A stretch of DNA of 64,000 nucleotides from Wuchereria bancrofti (Eukaryota; Nematoda; Chromadorea; Rhabditida; Onchocercidae). A program made the position numbers and the translations under genes. The stretch is from contig SSBO01000003.1 in NCBI GenBank assembly GCA_005281725.1, forward strand, positions 10,413,251 through 10,477,250, written 5' to 3'. Positions 1 through 12,990 of the stretch are shown piece after piece (within the stretch, counting starts at the first letter, position 1; each line of letters starts with the position of its first letter). Under the pieces are notes generated by a model that saw only the letters and a program-made list of their open reading frames with translations, had not been told where the DNA came from and did no database searches.

Positions 1-580
1 AAAAAAAAAAAAGCTTTCCGAAACAATTATACTAATTTAAAAAATTATACATTTATTAATTTATATATTATTAATTTACAAATTATTTAAATAACATATA
101 TTAATTTAAAAAAATATTTAAATGACCTAATCAATAAAATCACATACAAATTTATATTGATTTATAAAATAAATAATAATATTAATAATAGTAATAATAA
201 TTTCTAAACATACAATTCTAACTATAGAAATTATGTTTTCATAAATTTTTAAAAGTTTGAATATATGTTAATGCTATTAACATTTATCTCGCAGTCATAC
301 TTTTGAAATTGATAAATTATTCCATCAAAGTATTCTACGACAAGCAATAAATCATTGAAGTAATAGTTATTTTAGTAGTAATAATAGTATGATTACCAGG
401 GGATTTAAGCAAATATGCTAAAATATTAGTTAGCTAACAAAAGTTACACAAAAAAGTAATATTACCTAAAGTTAAACATACAAAGTATAAAATTTAAAAA
501 ACAAAAAACGAAAAAAAGGAGAATTTACTTGTGAGCTATGCTTTATTACATTACAAAATTTTAAATTGGCCAGAACTATA

Positions 581-905
581 ACTTATCCGATTAATTAACT
601 TAGACAAAAGATTAGGCATAAAAATAACTTATCCGATTAATTAACTTAGACAAAAAATTAATCATAAAAATAACTTATCCGATTAATTAACTTAGACAAA
701 ATATTAGGCATAAAAATAACTTATCCGATTAATTAACTTAGACAAAAAATCAGGCATAAAAATAACTTATCCGATTAATTAACTTAAACAGAAAATTAGT
801 CATAACTTATCCGATTAATTAACTTAGACAAAAAATTAGTCATAACTTATCCGATTAATTAACTTAGACAAAAAATTAGTCATAAAAATAACTTGTCCGA
901 CTAAT
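581..905. repeat. 46-bp tandem repeat, eight copies
   Basis: Units begin ACTTATCCGATTAATTAACT at 581, 627, 673, 719, 765, 805, 845 and 891. Spacing is 46 bp except two 40-bp units that lack AAAATA. The last copy is diverged (ACTTGTCCGACTAATTAA). Confidence 0.95.
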
Positions 906-1641
906 TAAGTTTAGAAAGATTCAAAGCATATTTCATGCAATTCTTGGCATAAAAAGTTTATTATTAATAAATTAAGAATGAAATAAAGTGGACAAAATGA
1001 AATTAGAGAGATAATAATAATTTTTGAATAATTTATTAATTAGCTCAATTAAGTTGGAAAAGACAAAATGAAAAATTTATTATCAAAAGGAAAAAAACGG
1101 GGAGAAAATAAAACGACCTTTTCAAAAAATTGCTAACTTCTAATTTCTCGAAATAACAATCTTACTTAAATGATTTTGCTATAGAAAAAAAAGCTCTTCT
1201 CATTTAGCTAGAAAAGCTTAATTCTCAAATTTACCTAATGTCATCAATTTTATGCTAATTACCATATTTGATTTAAGTTATTTAATCATTTGCTAATAAT
1301 AGAATTACTTAAATTAACAATTATCATTTCGAGTAACTGATAGTGAATAAGTTGTAAGCTTTTAACAATGATTCAATAAAAAGAAAAAAGAGTAAGTTAT
1401 CACGAAAAGATGAAACGAAATAAACTGAACTTGAATTTGTTATCATTTCAATGATAGTAATAAGTTTTTAAGTAGATAAAAAGGTAGAGAGAGGGAGATA
1501 GAGAGGGAGAAAGGGAAAAAAAATCCTTGTATATTAAGATTATTTAATAATCTTTATGATCTTAGAAAGCTTATATCTATTTAATTAACATAAACTACCC
1601 ACTTTTATTGAATTTAAAATTTAAAAAAATTGGCACAATTA

Positions 1642-1647
1642 TTTATT
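1642..1647 (-). terminator. Poly(A) signal AATAAA after the acidic-protein gene
   Basis: An AATAAA lies 9 nt downstream of the TAA stop (1657-1659) on the minus strand. In such AT-rich DNA this hexamer is common by chance, so its support is position only. Confidence 0.35.
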
Positions 1648-1656
1648 TTTAATTAA

Positions 1657-4600
1657 TTAAGCAAGCATACCATCAACAGGCAATGATACTGGTAAGCATT
1701 GATTATTTAGTGCAATTGCTTCCATTGTGGAATTTGTCAAATTATCACTAAAATATAAAATTAAATTAATGAAATATTTCAAAATTTTTTTCATCAAAAA
1801 ATTTTTTCCATATTTTTTCCATTAATTTTATTTACAATAAAAATTTGAAATTACTACAAAAGAGAAAATCATTTTAGAATCATAAATTAGTTCAAAATAA
1901 ACATGTCAAATTTGCAAAAGAAAAAACATTTGATTAAAATACATTCATTTTGAAAAGTTTTATCTGATTTAAAACTTTCCTTTTTTCTAAAAAAAAAAAA
2001 AAAAATTTGAACAAAAATAAAAAGAAAGGAAAATAAATAAATTTACGATTTTGGATAAATTGTTGTTGATGTTTGCTGAGTGTTAATTATTTCACTAATA
2101 TTTGATGTGTCCGATGATTTTTCAATCCAAATTCGAGCAATTTCATTTATTTGTTGAGCATATTCACAACAATCATCCCATAATGTTACCGTAGTACCAT
2201 TCATTATTTGATTATCAATTTCTGTAAATAAACAACAATAATAACAACAACAACAACAAAAGATGTATGTATAATTTAACTAATTTAAATTTAACCAAAA
2301 AAAGATATACAATTTAACTAAAGTAATAAAAAGATAATTTTCTTTTCTTCTTTTTTCCTCTTTAATTTTATAAAAATTAAATTCTATTTAACTTAATAAC
2401 TACTTGTACTTATTGATATCATACGAATTTAAATTTTTTTTTTGAATTTTTGAAAAAATTTAAATTTTTTGATTATGAATTTAAATTTCAATCAATTTGT
2501 TTTAGAAAATGATTTCAATTTAAACGCTAATATTTCAAAAAACAAAAAACAAAAAAAAGGAAGAAACAAGCGAAAAAAAAAACAAACCTGGTTTATACTT
2601 TTCAAGAATTGAATATAAAGTTGCATTTTTATCAATATTTGATAGTAATTTTGTAGTATCATTATGAATTGTCTTTTTAACATCAAATGTAAATTCATAA
2701 AAATTCGGTAATTTGTTTCCTTCAACCGGAAGAATTTGATTCATAAATACATCATCGTCATCATCATCATCATCATCAACATTATCATTATCATCATTAA
2801 AATCATCAATAATATCATTCTCACTATCATTTTTAATACTTTCATCTGATTCATATTCCATATCATTTTTATCACTCATCTTTGTATAGTAGATTGCATG
2901 TTGATTGAAATTTGATAAATCTCGAATATCAGCATAATAAGGCCCTTTATCAGTAGTAGCAATCATTTTTGTTATGAATAAATATCTTTCTTTTTCCAAA
3001 TCGATCATTGTTTCCGATAATTGATCCAAAATATTTAATGAATATGATCTGCGTTGCATTGGATCATTCAAAATAGTATGTCGATATTTTGATTGATATG
3101 ATAAGAATTCATCATCATTTAAATAATCCATTTGATGATTCGTAACTTTTATCATTTCTTCATCATCGGTTAATTTCTTTAAAATAAAAAAAAAAAGAAA
3201 GGAAAAAGAATTTTAATGAATATTATTAAACATTTCTAATAATTAATTATCATTTCACTGATAACATCATTAATTTGCTCATTTTAATTTATATAAATCA
3301 TTGAAATATTTTTGATTTTATAGATATAACTAAATTATAACTATTATTATTTCCATGAAAAAATATTAAAAATGATACCGTAATTTGAGCATAAATTTCG
3401 TTACGTAAATGATTATTACTGTTACGTGTTTCATTTAATGGTACGTCATCTACGCATCGAATCCATTCATCATCTGACGTATCACTTTCGCTATTCGTTA
3501 TTATCATTTGCTTCTTCAATGCATCTGGCTTAGAAGCATATTTACGACAATCTGGTGACGAACATCTATAAAAAATAATTTTTGATAATTTTATATTAAA
3601 ATTGTAAAAAAAAAAAATGTATTAAATTTCAAAAAAATGAAAATGTTAACAATCAATGCTAATTTTTTTATAAATAATACAAATATAAAACTTATAATAT
3701 TATCATTAATGAAAGAGTCCATAATCATTTCAATTTTTCCAATTTTTCAATTATTTTTAATTTTAAGAAAAAAATGATTCTACTAAAGTTATTCATTTCT
3801 TAAATTTATTCAGTAATGCAAAACTTTAAATAACTAATAATAAATAATAGTAACACAAGTAAATGTAAGAGTAAGCATAAGTAAATTAAAATGCAACTTA
3901 AAAAAAAGAATGAAATTAACGTGAAAAGAATAAAAGAACGTGTATAGCGTGTTTTCTTTTTTTTTTTTTTAAATTTGATAATAAATTATTACAAACCTAT
4001 TATAATGATTTTGTATAACACAATCCACATATGACGTAATCATGTGATCATGACAGCTAATACTTTGACGCATAACTATTCCGGAATGATCCGTTACTGA
4101 TGGCATTCTTGTAATCCAACCCATTTCCGTTTCCCTATTAAAAAAAAAAAAATTTAGCTAATTAATACTAATTTATTTTTTAAACAATGCTAAGGTATTA
4201 ATTACGAATAAAATTAAAAATATGAATAATACTTAAATAAATGAAAGCTAATAAATTTTATATGAATTTTGTTTATTTCAAAAAAAAAAAAAGAGAAAAT
4301 AATAATTGTATAAATAGAATTGAGTAGAATTAATTATTTGTAAAATGAATGAAATTAAAATTAAATGATCATTTATTAATCAAATCAAAGAGCAAATACT
4401 TTAATAAATGGAAGCTAATAAATTGTAAATAATTTCTAATTATTCCAAGAAAAAAAAGAGAAAATAATAATTGTATAGATAGAATTGAGTAGAATTAATT
4501 ATTTGTAAAATGAATAAAATTAAAATTAAATGATCATTTATTAATCAAATCAAAAAAAAAAGGTGGAAATTAACCATAAATGTAAATTTCCAAGTGATTT

Positions 4601-7600
4601 TGATATATTTGATGCTATATTATGTTTTTCATTTAATTGTCGTTTAGTTTCAAAATTTCCCTGGAAAGTTTCTTTTGCAAAATGTAGCAATGCCTCGGGT
4701 GTCCATTTGTTAACAGTTTCATTCATTTCTGTTAATTCATCAACAAAATTTATTTCCTCTTCTCTGCAAAAAAAAAAATTTAAATATCAAATTAAAAATT
4801 ATATATTAATATATTTAACATTTACATTTTGCACTAATTATAAATTTTAGTTTAGGAAATGGAAAGAAAAGGATAATAAAGTTGATGAATTTAAAATTTA
4901 AATTGAAAAAAAAACACATATTTATACTTTTAGGATTAAATTAAACAAAATTCAATTCAAAAACGAAAAAGTAGAAAGAAAAAAAAAACAAAAAGAATAT
5001 TAAGAAAAATTTAGGAAAAAACTTTATTGATGGATTTAAAATTTAAATCAGAAATTATAAATTTATACTGTTAGCATTAAATTAAACAAAATTAATTTGA
5101 AAAAAGAATATTTAAAAAAAAATTTACTGATGTGGTGATGGACTAGCATCATACATACAAAGTGAATCATTTTCAGAGATTACTCTTGGACATGTCATCA
5201 TATTTAATGGTAAATTTAAATGAATTAAATTATTAATTCCAATTGATCCAGTATTAAAATCCAAAATACTTGTACGCATTGGTTCATCATATTCTGATAA
5301 ATTAGCACTAAAAGAATGTAATGCAATAATTAATTAATCAATTATTTATCAATAAATATGATAAACATATTTCATTTCAAGTCTTTTTTTTGTTTTTATA
5401 ATTAATAATTATTTTAGAAAAAGAAAGGGAAAAATTTTTATTTTGTTTAAATTTCTCAAAAAAAAAATAAATGAAATAAAAGATTTAAAGTTTAACCAAT
5501 GCAAAGCTTGTTGTTCATACTTTTCATTTGCTAAATTTTCAAATTTAAAACAAGCATCTTCTTGTGAACTTGATAATTCCACAGATGACTAAAAAGTAAT
5601 TTCATTAATGCAAATAAATTTGTAAAATTTGTTAATGAAAGAAATAGTTTTAACACACAAATATAAAACATTCTTTCAAATAAAGCATAAATGTTTTAAC
5701 CTTTAACCCTCCATAAGTTATACCTATTCTTCTTCTTCTAATCCATTTCAAATTTCAATATATTTAATTAAAAAAAGGAGAGGAAAAATTATTCACAAAT
5801 ATTAATTTGACATCATAAAAACTTGTTAAATTAATTATTAATATTCATACTTATTGCTTTAAATAATCATTTCAAAAAAAAAAAGAAAAAATGATCAATT
5901 AAAATAACAAATACATTGTTTTTTTTAAAGATTTCATAAATTATAAATTAAAAAAATGCAAATTTTTAAAGCAAAAAAAAGAAAAAGGAAAAGAAAAGAC
6001 AATTATATCAATGTTATAAAATAAAAAAGAGAAAAAAAATAATTTTGAAAAATAAATTAAAAAATTATAATTGCAATACTTGTTGCTCATTGTCAACGAT
6101 AAGTTCTGGTGCTGACCAGCAACAGGTAAATGGTGACGATCTTGCTTGATCTAAATCATCATCACTTTCAAAATTTATTCCATATTTGAAATTATTTGCT
6201 GCTGCTGACCAATTATCACTTATATTTATATTTGATTTTGTCTGAAATCTTATATAATTTTTAAAATTAATTAAAAGGAATTTTGAACATTGATATAATA
6301 TTTAAAATTAATTAAAGATCATTGATATGATTTTTTGAAAGAAAAACAAAATTAATTGCTTTTTTCAACAACAATCATTAGGAGCAAATAAATTGATTTA
6401 TTAATATTTCATTTAAATCTTTTCCAAAAAAAAAAAGAAAAAAAATGACAGAAAGAAAATTTTAAACATTTAGGAAAAAATATATTAAATATATACAAAG
6501 GAAGGAAATAAAATGTTCGATGTTTTTTTAAAAAAAAAAAAGAAAATAGAAAATTATTGAATTATTGTAAAAGTAAAATAAAATAAACATTAGCTAAAAA
6601 TGAGTAAATTTTTATCAATTAAATATTATTAATAGAAGAAACAAATATTAATGAAACTTCAAAAGTTTAAATTATCACTTTGCTATTTTTCTTTTCATTA
6701 TTTTAGCTAACTAACAATTACTTAAATAATCATACACAAATAGAAATTTTATTTGCTAACAAATTTTATTATTAGTCATTTTCAAATATAAAATTCCATA
6801 AGAACTGTTTATCAGTATTACATTAAATATATTATAATTAAATTAGAAATTATTTACTAATTATATTAAATTTAAATATTTGTATATGATATAATTATGA
6901 TTTGTTTAATTTATGGAGAAATTATTTACTAATTAAATTAACCTTAAATATTGGTGTACGATAATTATTTCGTGAAAAATATTGCGCAGATGATGCGGTA
7001 GTTTCATCATCACTTACTGATTGCATTTTAATAAATTCATCATTCAAACATTTACCATTATGTATAAATGTATTATTAGCATAAATTTTTTCATCTGCAA
7101 AAAAATTTTTTAAATTATTTAATTCAAATACAAATATGAAAATAAAAAAAGAAAAAAGCAATACAAGGATTTTTTTTTTCTTCTTTAATTTTTATAAAAT
7201 TTAACTTTTTTTTTAAGATTTGTTTTGTTATTTTTTCTTTCTTTTTTCTCGTTTATTTTTTTGTTGAATTCATAAAATTTTCGTTTTCTTTCTCTCTTCT
7301 TAATATATTAGCAGTATCTAATTTTTTCTTTTCTTTATTAACTAAAAAAATTTTTAAGAAAATTACAAAGAATTAAATTAAATTATTGTTTAAGTTAACT
7401 ATTAATATTAATTTGTCCATATATTTTAATTAATTCTTAATTAAAAACATTTTAACTTACATTCTTATTAAAAATTAAATGTATGTTAATTTATATGGTT
7501 AAATTAATTATTTTGTCGAAATTAAAATGTTAAAATTTTTATATTATTGATTTCTTTTCATCCTCCATCTCAGTGTTACTTTGTTTAATTCCTATTTTTA

Positions 7601-8580
7601 CGTTTAATTTAAATTTAAATTAGGACAATAAATAAAATGTTTAGTTAACAATTAATTAAAATATATTATAAAAATCAAAAAAAAAGTTAAATTAAAACAT
7701 ATCTGCATGTAAAAGAGGTGCTTCATAATTATTTTTCGGAATTGAAGATACTGATTTTGATTTAATAAGTCCTCGTAAGCATGCATGTACCGCAAATTCT
7801 TCATCACTATCACTATCATCCTAAATTAAATAAAAAAAAAAGTAGAAATTACAGGTTAAAAAAGAAAAATGAAATCGAAATAATTAAATTTTAATATCAA
7901 TTCAACATTGTAATCGAAATAATTAAATTTTAATATCAATTCATCATACTATAGTTTAATGGAAAGGAAAAGTGATATTACGATAATTTGAGTGAAAGTA
8001 AATAAAAATTGGAAGAAAAAAAATTAATTACCTTTGTTGTATCACTATGACAAACTGATAACGGTATTTCGTTATCAATATTTCCAGTATTAGCAATTGA
8101 TAATGTATCATTTTTATCATAATATTGTTGATTCAACAGCAATAATTGTGATGCATAATTATTTTTTTGATAACTCATTTCTATTTCTGATGACCAACTT
8201 CTGATAAAATGAAAATTTTGAAAATGAATTAAAAATCTAATCTGTAAATTAGCCACGAAATACAATTTAAAAAGTTATTTTTATTTTTTTAAAAAATAAT
8301 TTTTTTTTTTGCTTTTTTACTTTACATTTTGAAAATTTCCTAAAATAATCCAATAATTTCGTTAAATTTCAAATAGTAAAATCATGCATTATTAAATCAA
8401 AATTATAAAATCGTACATATCAGTATCATTATTACAAATACTTGAACCATCATCACTATCATCTTTATCACCATTATCAGCATCATTGTTATCACTAACA
8501 TTACTCAATTCATCGCTAGAATGTTGATTGGAATTTTTATCTGAATCATTTGCATTGATAATCAAATCTTGAGAATCCAT
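1657..8580 (-). CDS. Unrecognised acidic protein gene, 13 exons (model with one uncertain junction)
   Basis: I do not recognise the family. Exons in transcript order: 8417-8580, 8032-8200, about 7692-7820, 6943-7094, 6080-6241, 5497-5588 (or ending at 5521), 5128-5307, 4575-4763, 3997-4134, 3379-3565, 2588-3176, 2047-2221, 1657-1747. Each has GT/AG borders, and phases agree at every junction except between exons 3 and 4, where exon 3 runs into an in-frame TAA (7692-7694) and its only late donor gives the wrong phase. Joined, the protein would be about 800 residues. It is rich in Asp, Glu, Ser and Asn, with acidic patches (DDSDSDEEF in exon 3) and a nine-Asp run in exon 11. Exons 9-10 hold Cys/His residues (SCHDHM, YVDC, CSSPDC) that might bind zinc. 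There is no signal peptide or membrane segment. The start ATG directly follows a TTTTTAAG acceptor. A nuclear or scaffold role would be guesswork. Confidence 0.72.
2753..2785. repeat. Coding trinucleotide repeat (poly-Asp) in exon 11 of the acidic-protein gene
   Basis: A (CAT)n/(ATG)n-type run on the plus strand that reads as nine consecutive Asp codons on the minus strand, within a longer Asp/Asn-rich segment. Length polymorphism is likely. Confidence 0.85.
4225..4560. repeat. 165-bp direct duplication in an intron
   Basis: The blocks around 4293-4388 and 4458-4553 are nearly identical over about 95 bp (GAGAAAATAATAATTGTAT onward), and the preceding about 60 bp also match more loosely. The period is 165 bp, between exons 8 and 9 of the acidic-protein gene. 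Confidence 0.85.
7872..7945. repeat. 39-bp tandem duplication
   Basis: ATCGAAATAATTAAATTTTA occurs at 7874 and again at 7913, with the following TATCAATTCA shared. It is intronic, between exons 2 and 3 of the acidic-protein gene. Confidence 0.85.
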
Positions 8581-8592
8581 CTTAAAAATGAA
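8578..8592 (-). promoter_or_regulatory. Acceptor directly abutting the start ATG of the acidic-protein gene
   Basis: Read on the minus strand, a T-rich run ending CATTTTTAAG is immediately followed by ATGGATTC. An AG acceptor fused to the initiator codon is typical of nematode spliced-leader addition. A cis-spliced 5' UTR exon is the alternative, but I see no obvious upstream exon. It supports ATG 8580 as the start. Confidence 0.5.
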
Positions 8593-8989
8593 AAAAGGTA
8601 AAAAAAGAAAGTTCAAAAGTTTACTTTTTATTATTTACCATCATTTTAGCGAATTAAATTACATATGAAATTTTAACAAATAAATGATTGAATTATTTTG
8701 ATTGTTATTTGAAAAATTTGTATAATGAAAAAAAGAAAAGAAAAGAGAAAAATGATAGATATAAAAAGTTAAAATTATAAAAATTTTCATAATTTAATAC
8801 TAATCAATCAAAAAATATTTCAATATTGAAAAAAAAAAAAGACGGAAAAGAAGAAAAACAAAAAGAAAAGGTTTGAAAAATTCATTACAAAGTTTTTATA
8901 AATCATTTAAATATATTTTAGAAAATAATAATTAAATATAATAATACCATTAAGAAATTACGTGTCAATATAAAATTTCAAAGAAAAAT

Positions 8990-9500
8990 GGAAAGAAAGA
9001 GAATAAAAAAATGGTAGAGAAGAAGAAAGAGACGAAATAAACGATAAAACATTTAATTCGAAAATTCAAAAAAAAAAAGAAAAGAAGCAATCTTTGTTAG
9101 TTAAAATGAAATATTTCAAAAAATTGAGACAGAAAGAAAGAGAGAGAGATGGAGGGAGAAAAAAGAAAGAGAAAGATACAGAAAAGAAATTTATTTACAT
9201 AAATAAGAAAAAATGTGAAAAAAAAAAGAGAGAAAGATAGGAAGTGGGAAAGAGAGAGAGAGAGCAAAAAAAAAGAAAAGGAAATGAAAAGGTATAAAAA
9301 AGTAAAATTTTCAATGAAGAAAAAAGAAAAGAGAAATGGCAAAAGTAATGTAGGAAATATGACGCAATTTGCAAAATGGATTGAAATGAAAATTTATTGA
9401 TGGAAAAAGGGAAAAAGAAAGAGAAGAGAAAGAGAGAGAGAGAGAAGGGTAAGGAATAGAGAGGAATGGAAGAGGAAAATTATAAAATCTTTTACTTTAT
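8990..9500. repeat. Polypurine tract about 0.5 kb, with GA microsatellites
   Basis: The plus strand is overwhelmingly A/G with GAGAGA runs near 9138-9150, 9250-9265 and 9428-9445. The Arg/Lys/Glu and Phe/Leu/Ser reading frames across it are compositional artefacts. Confidence 0.85.
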
Positions 9501-9534
9501 TGATAGGATTGAGAAGAAGGGAAAGAAGGAATTA

Positions 9535-9700
9535 TCGGTTGGTTAGTTGGTTGTTTGGTTGTTTGGTTGATTGGTTGATTGGTTTTTAGTTGGTTGGTTG
9601 GTTGGTTGATTTAGTTGGTTAGTTAAATGGACGGATAGATAAGCTAGGCTATGCTAGGCTATGCTAGGCCTTAACGGAGCACAAATGTGCTAGGCTTTAG
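9535..9700. repeat. TTGG-type and CTAGGCTATG-type simple repeats
   Basis: GTTGGTTGGTTGATTGGTTG-like runs (9537-9625) are followed by repeats of GCTAGGCTAT (about 9643-9668) and scattered GCTAGGC copies up to about 9985. Confidence 0.8.
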
Positions 9701-10539
9701 CAGCAGGGAAAGTATGTGTTAAGATAATGATTGGAGAGGAAAAGAAAGAGCCTAGTTAGGCTGAAAATATGTTTATTGCAAGCACTATAATACATTACAT
9801 TTTCAAATATCTGTCAAAGAGAGAGAAATGTTTTTTTCTTTTTTTTTTTCTGCCTGATTTAGTGATTACAATTTAGACGAACGAACCTTTAAAAAGAAAG
9901 CCTGAACAAATAGAAAAGTGGTTTTGGCTGTAAGAACTTTTTTTTTCTAGTATGAATAAAAAAATGTTCAAATATGGCTAGGCTTTTTATTTTTTTATTG
10001 AAATAAAAACATAAATCTATGGTTTAGGCTTTTTTTTTTGAACTAAACTTATGGCATAGTATTTTATGCCTGTTACTGAGATTGTTATTGAAGTAAACCT
10101 GTAATTTAACATACCTAATTTAACATTTAATCTTATTTGTTGATTGGAATAGATTATTGGAAAAAATTCTTCTTTCAGCTTTAAATGTTTTTTTTTTCTT
10201 CGCTTAATACCTTTTCAATTTTTCATCAATGTTTTAAAATCTATAAAGCCATATGGGATTTTTATCAGAATGAAAAGAAAGATAAAAGAAGATAAAAAAA
10301 AGGCGAAATATGATAATTGAAAGTAAGTGTCAACGATCAATTATCACAATCAGTTATCACAGCGATTAAACTAATGTTATCAGATACAAATATATATGTT
10401 CATTAAATTAAAACTGAAATTAGATATAGTAGAGAGAGAGAAAAAAAAAGATGAATAAGAAATAGTTTAAAATTGTCTAATTTTAAAAATAAATGGAATA
10501 TGTAAAAAGAAGTTGAATGAATTTAAAATTTTAATAGGA

Positions 10540-11050
10540 AGCTAAACAAATATATTGCTATATCAGTTAATTACGATTATTGTGAATTACAATTCGCATA
10601 TGAATTATAATCTTGTTTATTTTGTTATATATTATTTTATTGCTTTGTCAAATAAGAAATTTATTTGCTAAGCAAAATAATTGGTAAATAAATACTTTGA
10701 TTAGTTCATAATAATTATATTCCTGTTATAGCAGTTAATTATAACGATCATTATGAATTATGTTCATGTATAAATTACCATTTCACTTATTTTGTTCTTA
10801 CAAATTATTTTTAGCCAAAAAAAGCTTATCTGCTAAGCAAAATGCTTGATAAATAAATCTATGAATATTTCGAATAAAACTAAATAAATATATTGTCGTT
10901 ATATTGGTTATGCCAATTATAACGATTATTGTAAATTATGTTTATTTATAAATTATGATTTTGCTTATTTTGCTCTTCTTACAATCTACCTTTTCAAATA
11001 AAAAATTTAGGATTTACTAAGCAAAATGATTGGTAAATAAAATTAAAATA
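10540..11050. repeat. Degenerate 165-185-bp tandem repeat, three copies
   Basis: Each copy has a TTATAACGATTATTGTGAATTATG-like core (quoted in part), a TTTATTTTGTTCTTACAA-like middle and an end with TTGCTAAGCAAAAT plus TTGGTAAATAAA. Copies end near 10690, 10855 and 11040. The TTTGCTAAGCAAA element is a perfect inverted repeat in the first copy. Confidence 0.75.
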
Positions 11051-11559
11051 TTTTAATTAATGTAAAATGTATTACTGTTATTACGATTACAATGAATTGT
11101 GATTTATTTGCCTAAATTTTGCAGTTGTAAATTTTTATGATTATTGTTGCTGAAATTGAATGAAATATGAAAAACTTAAGGTAAGAATTGCTGATAACGA
11201 TAATGTACAATGATAATAATGATAATTTCTAATATATTTTCCTCAGGCAAAACTTGCTCTCATCTTTTTTCCTTTCATTTTTTGGGAGCATAAAACATCT
11301 GCGACATGTAATTTTAACAATTATATTCATCAATAATTCTTTACCTACTCATTATCATTGTACCTTTTCGATACTACCAGAACAATATTGAATTTTTTTT
11401 CCTATCAAATTTTATTTCCAAACTTTTGTCACATTATTCTTGACTGTAATTTGAAATTGCTTGACATTTTTCTTATCTCATACGATGATTACAAATAATT
11501 AAACTTAATAAAAGACCATATGATCATAAACAATTTGATTTACTTATGAATGCATTAAT

Positions 11560-11700
11560 TTTTGATATGATCATTTAATTTAATAATGACTACGTTAATT
11601 TCTGATGTGGTCATTTAATTTAATCATGAATATATTAATTTCTAATGTCATTATTTAATTTAATAATAAATAAGCTAGTTTCTGATGTGATCATGAATGG
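11560..11700. repeat. About 52-bp tandem repeat, three copies
   Basis: Units contain GATGTGGTCATTTAATTTAA followed by an AATGA..TTAATTTCT segment, with substitutions between copies. Confidence 0.75.
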
Positions 11701-12225
11701 TTATAGACTATCTGATTTGATTTTAAAGTCATGAACTATCTAATTTATGCATAAATATTCCCCTGTGATTGTTTGATCTGATTGGGTTATGAATTGCATC
11801 ATACAGTAATGATCTGATTTTAATAATCTGATTTGCTTTCTTGGATAAGACGATTCGATCATATGTAATCTGACTTAATCAATATATGATATAACGAACT
11901 ATGATATTTAAATTACTTTAATTAAATAAAAAATTTGAAAATTTAGTTTTTCTTCTTTTCCTTTCTGTGCAAAAATCAAATGAGCCAGAAAAAAGCGATA
12001 ATACAAAATTCATGGAAGGCATAAAAAAAATGGAAAATGTACAAAAAGTTGATGCATTGACTGATAATTACTTTATTTGTTTACTCTTTAATTAATATAC
12101 ATCTAATTTAGTCGTTTCTTAAAAAACAGTGTTTAACCATATTGCATTGTAATTTCTACATGTTTGATTTTGTTCAATTATTTTTCGGAATTCCTTCTCA
12201 ACCTTTCAATCTTTAGCAGTTCTTT

Positions 12226-12990
12226 TATTTTTTGTTTAGTAAAATTAATTTAAATAATTCACATAAATGTATTACAGTAAGAATTAAATGATCAACTGTA
12301 ATTACAGATAACTAATCTACAGCATGATATTTTTGAATTCATAATATGTGATAATATCACTTATGCATCTATTAAATCTGTTTTTTTTGCTTAGTGAAAT
12401 TAATTTAAAAAATTTTTATGAGTCTACTACGGTAAGAGTTAAACGATTAACTGTAATTACAGATAACTAATCTACAGTATGATATTTTTGAATTCATAAT
12501 ATGTGATAATATCACTTATGCATCTATTAAATCTGTTTTTTTTGCTTAGTGAAATTAATTTAAAAAATTTTTATGAGTCTACTATGGTAAGAGTTAAACG
12601 ATTAACTGTAATTACAGATAACTAATCTACAGTATGATATTTTTGAATTCATAATATATGATAATATGACTTATGCATCTATTAAATCTGTTTTTTTTGT
12701 TTAGTGAAATTAATTTAAAGTATTTTTATGAGTCTACTACGGCAAGAATTAAATGATTAGCTGTAATTACGGATACAGTACAATATTTTTGAATGCATAA
12801 TATATGATAATATTACAATATCCAACCGCTAAATTGATTTTTTTCTCAATGAAATTAATTTAAAGGATTCTTATGAGTCTACTACGGTAAGAATTAAATG
12901 GTTAACTGTAATTACAGATACAGTATGATATTTTCGAATGCATAATATATGATAATATTACTTATCCAAATTTAAAACTTTTTTGTCGTA
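12226..12990. repeat. 155-bp tandem repeat, five copies
   Basis: The marker GAATTCATAA occurs at 12335, 12490 and 12645 (155-bp period). The diverged GAATGCATAA/GAATGCATAAT marker is at 12791 and 12936 (about 145 bp, with an internal deletion of TAACTAATCT). Copies 2 and 3 are nearly identical, so the expansion looks recent. Confidence 0.93.

Larger units (their letters stand above)
1..1656. other. Intergenic DNA downstream of the acidic-protein gene
   Basis: AT-rich, no exon recognised on either strand. It contains the 46-bp array at 581-905 and a short GA-rich stretch near 1488-1520. Confidence 0.6.

Noticed and set aside
4563..4850. 95-codon plus-strand ORF
   Set aside because: Antisense to exon 8 of the acidic-protein gene, which has proper acceptor, donor and phase on the minus strand.
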